From the NCBI GenBank assembly GCA_002495735.1, contig DAGM01000008.1, positions 3,291 through 27,741 of the forward strand: a stretch of 24,451 nt of DNA, given 5' to 3'. Every line of letters begins with the position of its first letter. The first letter of the stretch is position 1. Positions 16,056 to 24,451 of the stretch are shown piece by piece. Below the pieces are notes generated by a model. The model saw only the letters and a list, made by a program, of their open reading frames with translations. It searched no databases and was not told the origin of the DNA. The DNA comes from Euryarchaeota archaeon UBA54. GTDB lineage: Archaea > Thermoplasmatota > Poseidoniia > Poseidoniales > Thalassarchaeaceae. The translations under genes and the position numbers were made by a program.

Positions 16056-16070
16056 GCTATCACACCTTCC
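16056..16070 (-). promoter_or_regulatory. Ribosome-binding site fixing the alaS start
   Basis: On the minus strand GGAAGGTGTGATAGC directly precedes the ATG at 16055; GGAAGGTG resembles the archaeal GGAGGTG core at normal spacing. Together with the protein alignment it rules out the 82-residue upstream extension. I see no convincing TATA box in the 103-base gap to rtcB. Confidence 0.55.
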
Positions 16071-16158
16071 TGCGCTCCATCCATCGGACTGACGGTCTTG
16101 AAGGCGATTGTCGAGAGTTGCCCGTTGTGTTGAAAGCGAGAGTGCAGCAGGCTTGGCC

Positions 16159-17631
16159 ATGACAGCCGAGTGGAGGGATTTTCTCGAACCATCAGGCCCA
16201 GGCCGGATGCGCATCACGAAGCACGGCAGCATGCTCACCGACGCCATCCTGATAGCTGACGAGAAGCATATGGCGGAGCACTCTGACGACCGCTCTCCCA
16301 ATCAGCTTGTCAACACTGCCTGCCTGCCAGGAATCGTCGGCGAAGCTTGGGCAATGGCCGATTGGCATTTCGGCTATGGCTTCCCGATAGGAGGAGTAGT
16401 GGCGACCGACGTGAATTCTGGCGAGCAGGGTGGGGCGATATCTCCCGGAGGAGTCGGTTTCGACATCAATTGCGGAGTCAGGATGTGCGCTACTGAGCTG
16501 ACTCTGGAAGACGTCAATCCCAAGGCACTGGCCGAGAGCCTTGCTCACTCGATTCCTGCCGGGGCCAGCCGCAAGGGAGGAGTCAGCCTGACTGCGAGCG
16601 AAATCGAATCTGTTCTCTCGGATGGCGCGAGCGCCGCGGTCGACCTCGGATGGGGAGAGTCGCGGGACCTCGGGGCCATCGAGTCAAACGGTCGGCTAGA
16701 GAGCTCTGAGAGAGATGTCGGTGAACGCGCGCTCAAGCGGGGCTCGACAGCACTCGGTACCCTTGGGTCGGGTAACCACTTCGTCGAGTTACAGGTAGTA
16801 GACAGGGTGGTCGACCAGAATGCCGCCTCTGCCTTCGGCCTCAGACAAGGACAGGTGACTGCCATGATCCACACCGGATCCCGAGGGCTCGGGCATCAGG
16901 TCTGCACCGAGCATGTGGCTGCGATAGAGTCGAATTATCGCAGAGATGGCGATGTTTGGCACTCGGAAGAATGGGGGATTAGTCTCGCGGACCGTCAGCT
17001 CGCAGCTGCCCCGATTCACAGCCGTGAGGGGGCGGCCTACCTTGATGCGATGCGGGCTGCCGGTAACTATGCCTTCGCCAACCGCTCGGCTTTGACTCAG
17101 AGGTTGCGCGAGGCACTTCGCGAGCAGCACGGCCGGGATGGCGAGCTGAATGTCGTCTATGACGTGAGCCATAACATCGCCAAGATTGAGGAGCATCGCG
17201 TTCACGGTGCCTCCTGCACCTGCTGCGTACATCGCAAGGGCGCCACCAGAGCGCTCGGAGGGGATCATCCCGAGCTGGCTGCCGCATTCTCCGGAGTTGG
17301 GCAGCCAGTGCTGGTCCCAGGGGACATGGGGACTGCTTCATGGGTCCTTGCTGGACCTACCTCAGGGGGCAATGACGCCTTCTCGTCTTCCTGTCACGGG
17401 GCAGGTCGCAGGCTCTCTCGCACCGCTGCGCGGAAGAGTGTAGACTCAAACGCCCTGATGGAATCGCTCGAAGCAAGCGGCATCCACGTTCGGGTCAAGA
17501 CTCCGAACGTCCTATCCGAGGAGGCACCCGAGGCCTACAAGGACGTTGACGAAGTTATCCGCCTGACCAGCGAGGCTGGCCTAGCAAGGCCAGTGGCTCG
17601 ATTGAGGCCGATAGCGGTAATCAAGGGCTAA
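16159..17631 (+). CDS. rtcB: RNA-splicing ligase RtcB
   Basis: A GTP- and Mn-dependent ligase that joins 2',3'-cyclic phosphate and 5'-OH RNA ends, used for tRNA exon joining and RNA repair. Family motifs in order: GIVGEAWAMADWHFGYGFPIGG, then GGVGFDINCGVRM with the metal Cys (about residue 108), GNHFVELQ (about 205), HTGSRGLGHQV, YDVSHNIAKIEEH (about 335), VPGDMGTASWVL and SSCHGAGR with the His that is guanylylated (about 414). Its length of 490 residues is normal. The start at ATG 16159 is chosen over 16108, which adds 17 atypical residues. It is divergent from alaS, and its last bases overlap the stop of the convergent gene. Its activator archease is encoded at 7164-7640. Confidence 0.96.
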   Translation: MTAEWRDFLEPSGPGRMRITKHGSMLTDAILIADEKHMAEHSDDRSPNQLVNTACLPGIVGEAWAMADWHFGYGFPIGGVVATDVNSGEQGGAISPGGVGFDINCGVRMCATELTLEDVNPKALAESLAHSIPAGASRKGGVSLTASEIESVLSDGASAAVDLGWGESRDLGAIESNGRLESSERDVGERALKRGSTALGTLGSGNHFVELQVVDRVVDQNAASAFGLRQGQVTAMIHTGSRGLGHQVCTEHVAAIESNYRRDGDVWHSEEWGISLADRQLAAAPIHSREGAAYLDAMRAAGNYAFANRSALTQRLREALREQHGRDGELNVVYDVSHNIAKIEEHRVHGASCTCCVHRKGATRALGGDHPELAAAFSGVGQPVLVPGDMGTASWVLAGPTSGGNDAFSSSCHGAGRRLSRTAARKSVDSNALMESLEASGIHVRVKTPNVLSEEAPEAYKDVDEVIRLTSEAGLARPVARLRPIAVIKG

Positions 17632-18125
17632 TCGGACTTGTCGCGGTAGTGAATCTCTATGATGTCGTTGTTGTGAATGACGCTGTTCTGGTACTCGTAG
17701 TTCAACTCGCCATTCACGTACATCACCACCTCGCTGTCCTTGTCGGCTACCTTGTAGAGTATCTGGTTCTCGTTAAAGGTCTCGCCCCAGATCTCGAAGA
17801 AGGCCCCAACGGGGGCATTCATCGGAGTTGGAGTCTCAATGTGGAGCTTGCCAGTCTCATCGTGGGTGTGGATTCCTCGCATGCCATCGCATTCGGAGTC
17901 ATCTATTCCTATGTTGGCTGCGATTGAGACCTCTGAGCCGTCGATGAATATACTCAGTGTTGCGTGGTCATGCGAGTCAATCTCGCTGTGGCCAGCTAGG
18001 CAGACATCGACAATCTCCCAGTCAGCGGGCTCATCGGTGAGAGTACCTGGTGAGAATACAACTACTGCGACGAAGGCAGCGGTCATCAGTCCAGCGCCTA
18101 GTAGGAGCATCGACTCCATATTCAT
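17628..18125 (-). CDS. Membrane-anchored histidine-rich protein (HTHD motif family)
   Basis: A 165-residue protein with one N-terminal hydrophobic segment (about residues 5-26), probably a signal anchor with the rest outside the cell. The exported part has a His cluster (GHSEIDSHDHATLSIFIDG), a second one (RGIHTHDETGKLHIETPTP), a FFEIWGETF segment and a C-terminal strand pair (VVMYVNGELNYEY...NDIIEIHY). This layout matches an uncharacterised family of exported proteins in archaea and bacteria with HTHD-x-(S/T)G-x-(I/L)H. The paired histidines suggest metal binding, which is inference. Starts at 18119 and 18110 are also possible. The stop overlaps that of rtcB by two to three bases on the opposite strand. 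Confidence 0.82.
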   Translation of the reverse strand: MNMESMLLLGAGLMTAAFVAVVVFSPGTLTDEPADWEIVDVCLAGHSEIDSHDHATLSIFIDGSEVSIAANIGIDDSECDGMRGIHTHDETGKLHIETPTPMNAPVGAFFEIWGETFNENQILYKVADKDSEVVMYVNGELNYEYQNSVIHNNDIIEIHYRDKSD

Positions 18126-18176
18126 GGTACCCGGACATACGCATTCGTCTTGAACCATGAGGCTGTGCATCTCGAT

Positions 18177-18806
18177 ATGCAGAGGGCAGAGAAGGTCCCT
18201 GAGTACTGGGATGTTGCCAAGGCGGAACTGTCTGCCGCCGATTCAGCTCTAGCAGGGGTCATCGCACGGAACGAGGACCCTGCCCTCTCTTCGAAGGGGG
18301 ATATGTTTCCGACTCTAGTATCGTCCATCATGGGCCAGCAGATTTCCACTGCCGCCGCGAGAACGGTCCGGGGCAGATTCGAGGACCTAGTAGGGGATGT
18401 GAATCCTAAGACAGTGCTGTCACATCGTCCTGAAGAGCTTCGCAGTTGTGGGTTGTCGGGACGCAAGACGGAGTACATCCTCGGGATAGCCGAAGCTTGG
18501 CAGAGTGGGTACGCCGACAAGGACTGGGGCGGGATGAGTGATGTTGAGGCGATAGCGGCTCTGACTGAACTCAGAGGAGTAGGGAACTGGACAGCTGAGA
18601 TGATCCTAATCTTCACGTTGCTGAGGCCGGATGTTTTTCCGGTGGACGATATAGGAGTGGTACGTGCAGTTGAGCGGCTGTACGCAGAAGGTGGAAGCCT
18701 GAGCACCGATGAAGTGCTCGCGAAGTCGCAGGACTGGAGACCCTGGAGGACAGTAGCAACATGGTACCTGTGGCGTAGCATCGACCCCGAGCCGGTGCAG
18801 TACTAA
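18177..18806 (+). CDS. DNA-3-methyladenine glycosylase, AlkA/Mag1 type (HhH-GPD)
   Basis: It excises alkylated purines from DNA in base-excision repair. It has the Mag1/AlkA core FPTLVSSIMGQQISTAAART (about residues 42-61), the helix-hairpin-helix LRGVGNWTAEM (about 134-144) and the catalytic aspartate in VFPVDDIGVVRAV (about 156-158), followed by a WRPWRTVATWYLWR end typical of the family. There are no iron-sulfur cysteines, so it is not an Nth/MutY relative. Length is 209 residues from the ATG at 18177; a GTG at 18165 and TTG at 18150 are possible but less likely. The stop abuts the stop of the next, convergent gene. Confidence 0.93.
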   Translation: MQRAEKVPEYWDVAKAELSAADSALAGVIARNEDPALSSKGDMFPTLVSSIMGQQISTAAARTVRGRFEDLVGDVNPKTVLSHRPEELRSCGLSGRKTEYILGIAEAWQSGYADKDWGGMSDVEAIAALTELRGVGNWTAEMILIFTLLRPDVFPVDDIGVVRAVERLYAEGGSLSTDEVLAKSQDWRPWRTVATWYLWRSIDPEPVQY

Positions 18807-18989
18807 CTACATGCAGTATCCGCGCTTCGGTTGATCGGGTATCGACGGGGCAGCCCCTGACTGAACTCCGTCAGCCTCTTCCATTATGATTGTGAGCAGT
18901 GTGTTGACGAGGGTTCTGAGCTCCTCGACCTCCTCTCTGAGATCATCGAAAGTACCAGCATCGCTATCCTCAGGCATCGCGCATCCCAT
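18807..18989 (-). CDS. Small coiled-coil protein (60 aa)
   Basis: Unrecognised. The middle (FDDLREEVEELRTLVNTLLTIIMEE) has a clear heptad pattern and should form a short coiled coil; the acidic N-terminus and the tail ending RGYCM are flexible. The ATG at 18989 is chosen because GGAAGTGATT, a near-match to the archaeal ribosome-binding site, precedes it by six bases; the GTG at 19001 falls inside that site. An ATG at 18977 would give 56 residues. A TATA-like box at 19034-19039 fits as promoter. The stop directly abuts that of the glycosylase gene. Confidence 0.62.
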   Translation of the reverse strand: MGCAMPEDSDAGTFDDLREEVEELRTLVNTLLTIIMEEADGVQSGAAPSIPDQPKRGYCM

Positions 18990-19033
18990 CTGAAGAATCA
19001 CTTCCTCAGGCTGGCGAACGCTGCACTATGGCC

Positions 19034-19039
19034 TATAAA
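19034..19039 (-). promoter_or_regulatory. TATA box of the 60-residue protein gene
   Basis: The minus strand reads TTTATA, a good archaeal match, within the 107-base gap after the giant surface-protein gene. It predicts transcription start near 19010, giving a leader of about 20 bases before the ATG at 18989. I see nothing else in the gap. Confidence 0.55.
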
Positions 19040-19096
19040 CACGAGAGGTCATAGGCTTGCAGCCGAGGCGGTTGATGAAGTGAGTTTGAATAGCCG

Positions 19097-22000
19097 TCAC
19101 TCGACTTCGTCGTCCGCATCTTCTTCCGCTTCTTCTTCCTCTCCCGGCTCCTCTTTCTCGTACTCCCACGAGTCTCCCCCGTAGTAGTCTTCGTCATCGT
19201 CCTCGTAGTAGTAGTCATCACTGTCGCGTCCTCTTAACATGGTCATAGCTATGCCTAGAACTACAACGACTAGTACGCCTCCGAGCAAAATCATCTGCGA
19301 GTCTTCGCCTCCTGTTTCGGTGGTAGGCGGTGGCTGTACGTTAACCCCTACAATTGCCTGGTAGGGGTTGTCAAAGTCACCATCAACGATGAGATACAGG
19401 TTCGGTTGGCCTGGCTGCCACGACTCCCATTGGAACTCAGTGTAGACACTCGAGCTCTCAGCGGGCAATGGCAATACAATGGGTCCGTCCCTAGCTGTGG
19501 AGAGTGATTCTCTCCACTGACCTCCATCGACCAGTTCATAGAGTCCGACAGTGAACTCTCCCTCTCTCTTGCCGGGATTCTCCCAGAATGTCTCGATGGA
19601 GATGATTTCGCCCTGCACCGGAGTGTTGCTAGGGTTGATTACCGAGCGAGTGTATTGCCCGAGGAACTCCATGATTCTCAGAGTGACTTGCCTCGGTGCC
19701 GAATCACTCCCTGAGCCGATAATCTCGTTACCAGACTTGTCCGTAGAGGTTATCCAGAACCAGAGATAGTCCCCTGATTCTATCTTCATGTCATTTAACG
19801 GACTGAAATCCAGCGCCGACTGATACACATCGTTGGTGTCGTCGTCGATAATCATGGTCATCTCACCAGTGGCCTCGGTCCCTGCAACTGGACCGTTTGC
19901 TCTGACGTAGACCCACGAAACCTGCAGCGGGCCATCCATCATACCGATCTCGTCGACCATTGTCACGGTCACCGTGACATCTCCCAGCAGGTCTGAATCC
20001 AATATCGTCAGAGAAGAATCTGGATAATCTGCTATGTTGAACAGGGCCTGTGGTGCCTTGCTGTCAACTATAACGGAAGCATCGCTATTGGCCACAGACG
20101 AACCCAATCCTGGGACGTTTAGGACACTGGTAGTGACTGACATCTCGGGATTTAACGGCACCCTTGCAGGTAGGACCATGGACCCAGAGAAGGATCCGTC
20201 GGAATCCACTACGACCACAATGTCGACTTCCTGAGTGCCGTAGATGACTTCAATCTCGACCTGTAGGTCTTCGGGAATCTCCGAAGCCCGCACCTGTGAG
20301 CCTGCGTAGTATATCGCGCCGTCCATCTGGAACTCATCTCCCTGTCGCAGGTACAGCGAATTCCCGATTGACTCAATCTGAGGCGGAGTCAAATCGGACA
20401 TGGACTCCGGAACTGCCATGAACTTGTTATCGAGCTCCCATGTCAGTTCGCCTATGTTATTCTGGTAAGCGACAGTAGTGAGGTCGTCCTCGATACTGAT
20501 ACTCGGTTTGCATCCGAGTTGACCATCCTCCCACGGGTAGTCCCACGAGAGTTCGAAGCCAAGGCTAATCTGGGTGATGTCCGAAGTGATTTGAGATGAT
20601 TGAGCACTAAGTGGCGAAACCATGCTGTCATCAGCGGTCCACAGTGTCCCTCTGGACGGGTCGTAGGTGAACTTACCCAAATTCGACGGGCCGTCGCCGC
20701 ACAGCATCACAGTGATGTTATCGAGAGTGTGGATGCCGTTGGCTTCTTCGATTTGGATAGTAAAGGTGTGAGGCACCCCTGCAAGCAGGTAGCCAATCTC
20801 ACGATCCAATTCGTATCCAGATGAAATCAGGCTGGTCGGCTCGTCGGTGGCTACCACGATACTGGCCCATGCGTCAGCAGCACCGGGGCCCCCTCCGGTT
20901 CCTCCGTCCTGATAGGTGTGTCCGGCCCAGTCGGTGCCCTCAATGTAGAAGTGGACCATGCTGTTGAACGGCAGAGCGGAGAGATCCAGCGAAGGAAACT
21001 GCACCTGCTGCTGACCGGTCATTCCTGAGGTTAGAGGCATCTGCATAGACAAGTACTCGTCTTCATCGGCTACACCGTCCATATTCAGGTCGTCCATGGT
21101 CTCGCGCCAGTAGCGCAGCGTGATTATCTCGCCGCGGGCCTCTCCCTCATCGATGGTGATGAATAATGCGAGTGGGTTGTCGGGTTCCCAAACCTTAGCG
21201 TGGGCCGATTGCAGGCCGATATTGGTGTTGAGTTCCATAGGACCAGCGATGGGTGGGTTGGAATCGACTCTGACTATGACCTGAGGTGGAACCCCTGTCA
21301 CATCCTCAACTCCTGCCGCCGATCCTGATGGGCCGACAGAGAGCATCATCGGCGACATAGATAATTCCGACAGCGATGCCGGAGGAGAAACGATTCCAGA
21401 GTACCCTCCTCCGTCTTCGGATGTCATTGCGAATAGGTTACCCGATAGATTCAGGCCGACAGAATAGTCACCGGCGTCGGGGCGGGAACTGGTCGAGTCC
21501 TGGAAGCGGACGGACCCCGATATGTTGACCTGAGCGCCATCCATAATCGGGAACGGGTAGAACGGTGAGAACTGGTTGGACAGCAATCTACCGGACTCGT
21601 CTCGGACCTCAAAGGAGTCGACCTGTAGATCATTCTCCACGGCCTTGGCACCGGACTGGCCACTGAATGACACTGCTGGCCACACCGTCTCTCCTGATGA
21701 GTCGAAGGCCTGAGCAACCCAGCGTATGCTATCGACGTCGTCCCAACTCCAAGAAATCTCAAACGCCCAGTGGACGACGATATCGTTCCAACCGTCGTTG
21801 TGCGTCTCGTTACCGATGTAGCTGGCCGTCTCGTCAAGCATAGCGGAATTGATGCCTGAGGATTGGCTGAACATCACTGCAGCTGTCGAATCCCAATCAT
21901 ATGCTGGGTCCTTTGAGACCTCGAATTCGAGAATCACTCCGTCAGAGGCAGTTCCTCGCAAGGTAATCTTCTCGATTTCCGAGTTGTCATACAGGTGGTG

Positions 22001-24451
22001 GTGCTTGGTCTGAATCTCCACCAGCTGCCTATCTGGGTACATCGTGTTGGGAACTTGGAAGTCACGATTTGTCATGATGTAGTCGAAATCGATATCGCCA
22101 TCAATGGCTATAGAACCCATCTCCGCAGAGATGGTGACAGGTATCGAAACCTGCTCTGGAGGGGGGTCGTCCTGCGTCTGCGAGTCGTGGTAGGCTGATA
22201 CTGAGGCGCCTAGTCCAGAGACGTTCTCGAAAATCATGTAGCCTATCCCCATCCTACTCAGTGTCACCGTCTGAGCGCTGTTCGAATCTATACTCAAGGA
22301 GACTTCTCTCCACTGCCTTCCGGTGTCAGAGTCAGTATGAGTACCCGGCAGCGAGTTAATTGCGAGTATCTGAGCACTGTCAAGCATATTGTAAAATGGT
22401 GAATTGACTGAACTACTACTCTGAGTCGCCGTCCCAACAGAAACGGAGACCGGGGATTCGAATCCGTTAGAATCCGGTGAAACCGCGATGATTCCAGCGG
22501 TAACCGCTCCGGCTGCTGGAATCCTGAAGGACAGCGATGCAGGACTGCTGCCGTCGAGGGCGAGTATGGCCGTTGTGGCCTGGTACTGTGGTTCGCCTCC
22601 CGAGTCGGTGAGCAGTGACTGCCATCCGTAGTGACCGTAGTTAATGCCGAACGGGAAGCTCCACTCGTGAGTCCCGTCATCGATGACGTCAATGTCGGGA
22701 TTGAGTGCCGGTTCGGCGAAGTTGGTTGTCAGGACCAGTCTGTCAATCCAGCCATTCGTGGGCAGTGATATCGACACCCCGAATCCAGGCTGAGGGTAGG
22801 TGAAGGTCAACCCCCCCTGAGATGCAGTTCCCAGAGTACCTCCATTGGGGCCTGTGAAGTCTATTGAGAGGCCACTAGAAAAGTTCCCTGAGAGTCCGAT
22901 GCTCTTGATTGGCCTCGAGGAGTGGAGGTAGTCAGAGGAGACTGTGCCAGAGACGCCGGTGGCGTTCAACAGGCCATCGATGAGGCTCACACTAGCACTG
23001 AGATCCCATCCGTTACCCTCTAACGCTGCGGCGTTCAGAATCCTCTTGCCGCCGATGTGAATCTTGTTTATCTTAGAAGTCTCCTCCTCGTTGTTGGTGC
23101 CCATGTGTACCATGAGCTTCATCTGAGGGGTCGTAGTGGTGTCAACTCCGGCCAGAGAAATCGGGAAAGAGACGTTCGAATATCCAGGAACAGTCTCTCC
23201 GGTGAAAGTGTCAATCAGAGACGCCCCGACCCAAGAGTCAGAGGGAATCGCGGCATCGACATCGATGAATCCGAGGTTGAAGTCGTGGATGTCAGAGGCG
23301 CTAAAGACCGGACTCAGCCAGTCGCCCGGATTCCCGTAGTTGGCGATTCTTATTCCGACGTTATCGAGGTACCATCCGCCCATGTGCCAAATTGAGTCTG
23401 CACCTCCGTGGAACCTGAAGCGAACGTCATCACCCGCAAAGGACGCTAGGCTCGCCTCCTTAGACTCGAACGCGGTCGATGTAACGGTGTATGTTGAGCC
23501 CGAGGTAGTGCAGTGAACCGCGCCGAAGTAGTTGGAACCCTGAGGGATTGATGTATATGTGTACGCAATGCTGGGTGTGTCGTAGAAGTTGTTGCCCGGG
23601 TCCCAGTAGCCCCAAGAGCCGCCGTTGATCGAGATGAAGATGCCGCCTCCGTCCCAGTTATTCTCGAAGCAGGCCCAGTGGTCCATCACGAATGAGGCGC
23701 TTGAGTTGGCAGGCAGGCTGTATGTCGGAGAATACAGATTCGTATTGAGGCTGGGTCCGTACGTCCCACCAAGGTTGATTGCTAGGGCATAAGGGAATGA
23801 GGGCTCGTTGTTCGTGGGGCCGGCGTTTGATGTGATTTGCCCGTAGGACCACTTGAGATCGTTTGAGGAAGAACTGGGGTTTCTGGTCCATCCGGAAGGC
23901 ATGCCCGTCGAGGGGTTGCTGGCAGTGGAGTCCTCGAAGCCCTTGGTGATGTCTTGGGATCCACTGGTGAAAGTATAGTAGGCCCAGTCGTCGGTACCTG
24001 CTTGGGTGTTTGAGTTAGGGTTCGGCCAAACAGCGCCATAGTGATACGCGGTAGATGAAGTCTCTAAGTCGTCCTCAAAGACAGTGTTGCCCGAACCATC
24101 TACGACACGTATGGCGGCAACGGTCAACCCTTCTTGTTCATCTGCTGTGCTGCCCCCATAGTGAGGAAGGTAAGGGTCGCTATCGACAATGAACCGAAGA
24201 TATACGTTAGCCTGGTTCTGGAACGAGGTCGGGATGTCGAAGGAGATTGTTCGTATCCCGTTGCTCTGATCTCCGGAGACTCCATCATAGCCGTTTACAC
24301 CAGGAATCGAGCCTGCTCTGTCCTCGCAGTTGTAAACAGTGCTCGAGCCCGTCGAAGAGATGTCGGTCCATGTGTTGTTGTTCAGAGAGAGTTCGACGCA
24401 AGCGTTGTCTGAGTATGAGCCCTGAAGGTCCCACTCCATATCTACCTCAAT
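19097..24451 (-). CDS. Giant surface protein with C-terminal membrane anchor and acidic tail, N-terminus beyond the window
   Basis: The frame is open at the right edge: four codons precede the first internal ATG (24439) without a stop, and no signal peptide is seen. At least 1784 residues are present. The first part has jelly-roll modules like those in MAM or M6-peptidase-associated regions (SFVMDHWACFENNWDGGG, WYLDNVGIR). Long beta-rich stretches follow, with one Asp-rich loop (DLNMDGVADEDEY) that may bind calcium and a late CARDB-like domain (NTPVQGEIISIETFWENPGK). One membrane helix (about 1716-1735) is followed by Arg-Gly-Arg and a 42-residue cytoplasmic tail with 25 acidic residues and 6 tyrosines. 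It is likely an envelope protein facing outward. The ligand or substrate is unknown; I see no catalytic motif. Confidence 0.88.
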   Translation of the reverse strand: MEVDMEWDLQGSYSDNACVELSLNNNTWTDISSTGSSTVYNCEDRAGSIPGVNGYDGVSGDQSNGIRTISFDIPTSFQNQANVYLRFIVDSDPYLPHYGGSTADEQEGLTVAAIRVVDGSGNTVFEDDLETSSTAYHYGAVWPNPNSNTQAGTDDWAYYTFTSGSQDITKGFEDSTASNPSTGMPSGWTRNPSSSSNDLKWSYGQITSNAGPTNNEPSFPYALAINLGGTYGPSLNTNLYSPTYSLPANSSASFVMDHWACFENNWDGGGIFISINGGSWGYWDPGNNFYDTPSIAYTYTSIPQGSNYFGAVHCTTSGSTYTVTSTAFESKEASLASFAGDDVRFRFHGGADSIWHMGGWYLDNVGIRIANYGNPGDWLSPVFSASDIHDFNLGFIDVDAAIPSDSWVGASLIDTFTGETVPGYSNVSFPISLAGVDTTTTPQMKLMVHMGTNNEEETSKINKIHIGGKRILNAAALEGNGWDLSASVSLIDGLLNATGVSGTVSSDYLHSSRPIKSIGLSGNFSSGLSIDFTGPNGGTLGTASQGGLTFTYPQPGFGVSISLPTNGWIDRLVLTTNFAEPALNPDIDVIDDGTHEWSFPFGINYGHYGWQSLLTDSGGEPQYQATTAILALDGSSPASLSFRIPAAGAVTAGIIAVSPDSNGFESPVSVSVGTATQSSSSVNSPFYNMLDSAQILAINSLPGTHTDSDTGRQWREVSLSIDSNSAQTVTLSRMGIGYMIFENVSGLGASVSAYHDSQTQDDPPPEQVSIPVTISAEMGSIAIDGDIDFDYIMTNRDFQVPNTMYPDRQLVEIQTKHHHLYDNSEIEKITLRGTASDGVILEFEVSKDPAYDWDSTAAVMFSQSSGINSAMLDETASYIGNETHNDGWNDIVVHWAFEISWSWDDVDSIRWVAQAFDSSGETVWPAVSFSGQSGAKAVENDLQVDSFEVRDESGRLLSNQFSPFYPFPIMDGAQVNISGSVRFQDSTSSRPDAGDYSVGLNLSGNLFAMTSEDGGGYSGIVSPPASLSELSMSPMMLSVGPSGSAAGVEDVTGVPPQVIVRVDSNPPIAGPMELNTNIGLQSAHAKVWEPDNPLALFITIDEGEARGEIITLRYWRETMDDLNMDGVADEDEYLSMQMPLTSGMTGQQQVQFPSLDLSALPFNSMVHFYIEGTDWAGHTYQDGGTGGGPGAADAWASIVVATDEPTSLISSGYELDREIGYLLAGVPHTFTIQIEEANGIHTLDNITVMLCGDGPSNLGKFTYDPSRGTLWTADDSMVSPLSAQSSQITSDITQISLGFELSWDYPWEDGQLGCKPSISIEDDLTTVAYQNNIGELTWELDNKFMAVPESMSDLTPPQIESIGNSLYLRQGDEFQMDGAIYYAGSQVRASEIPEDLQVEIEVIYGTQEVDIVVVVDSDGSFSGSMVLPARVPLNPEMSVTTSVLNVPGLGSSVANSDASVIVDSKAPQALFNIADYPDSSLTILDSDLLGDVTVTVTMVDEIGMMDGPLQVSWVYVRANGPVAGTEATGEMTMIIDDDTNDVYQSALDFSPLNDMKIESGDYLWFWITSTDKSGNEIIGSGSDSAPRQVTLRIMEFLGQYTRSVINPSNTPVQGEIISIETFWENPGKREGEFTVGLYELVDGGQWRESLSTARDGPIVLPLPAESSSVYTEFQWESWQPGQPNLYLIVDGDFDNPYQAIVGVNVQPPPTTETGGEDSQMILLGGVLVVVVLGIAMTMLRGRDSDDYYYEDDDEDYYGGDSWEYEKEEPGEEEEAEEDADDEVE

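Noticed and set aside
16056..16301. An 82-residue N-terminal extension of AlaRS
   Set aside because: The extension overlaps rtcB and its upstream region, does not resemble AlaRS, and a good ribosome-binding site precedes the ATG at 16055.
7164..17631. Archease and rtcB as one operon or a new RNA-repair island
   Set aside because: They are on opposite strands, about 8.5 kb apart, with unrelated genes between; only the shared pathway links them.

Overview
The window looks like a chromosomal segment of a planktonic marine euryarchaeon. Marine Group II (Poseidoniia, Thermoplasmatota) is my best guess, and this is inference from gene content; no rRNA gene is present to settle it. The archaeal signs are an alanyl-tRNA synthetase with the archaeal N-terminal zinc module, a UbiA-family enzyme of the archaeal lipid-synthase type, a GPN-loop GTPase, an archease and an RtcB ligase, TATA-like boxes about 26 bases before genes, and a very compact layout. 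Base composition is slightly above 50% GC and looks even throughout. I see no insertion sequence, prophage, CRISPR array or rRNA. No stretch longer than about 135 bases lacks a gene.

Left part (1-5818). A long reading frame on the minus strand runs off the left edge. It has a proline-rich acidic N-terminus, a helical stretch and beta-rich repeats. It is divergent from a plus-strand pair, GPN-loop GTPase and ornithine carbamoyltransferase, which overlap. That pair converges with zero spacing on a minus-strand group made of a 91-residue unknown, an 84-residue winged-helix-like protein and the UbiA prenyltransferase.

Middle (5819-10813). A tRNA-Glu(CUC) precedes a bacterial/eukaryotic-type GMP reductase. 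A hairpin separates that gene from a convergent archease, and behind the archease lies a roughly 1000-residue secreted protein packed with thrombospondin type 3 calcium-binding repeats.

Right part (10814-24451). A minus-strand operon holds alaS, an alanine/aspartate-type aminotransferase and an unrecognised protein with an internal duplication. It is divergent from rtcB. The rtcB stop overlaps the stop of a membrane-anchored histidine-rich protein, which is divergent from an AlkA/Mag1-type DNA glycosylase. The glycosylase abuts a 60-residue coiled-coil protein. The last 5.3 kb is one giant surface protein with a C-terminal membrane anchor and an acidic tail; its N-terminus lies beyond the right edge.

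Functionally this is mostly core metabolism and information processing: tRNA charging, RNA ligation and its activator, arginine, purine and lipid synthesis, and base-excision repair. It is interleaved with large envelope proteins. The least explained items are the left-edge protein with its PPG-hydrophobic motifs, the duplicated-domain protein of the alaS operon, the two small coupled genes, and a pair of GC-rich dyads placed at nearly the same distance from a TATA-like box in two unrelated promoters.
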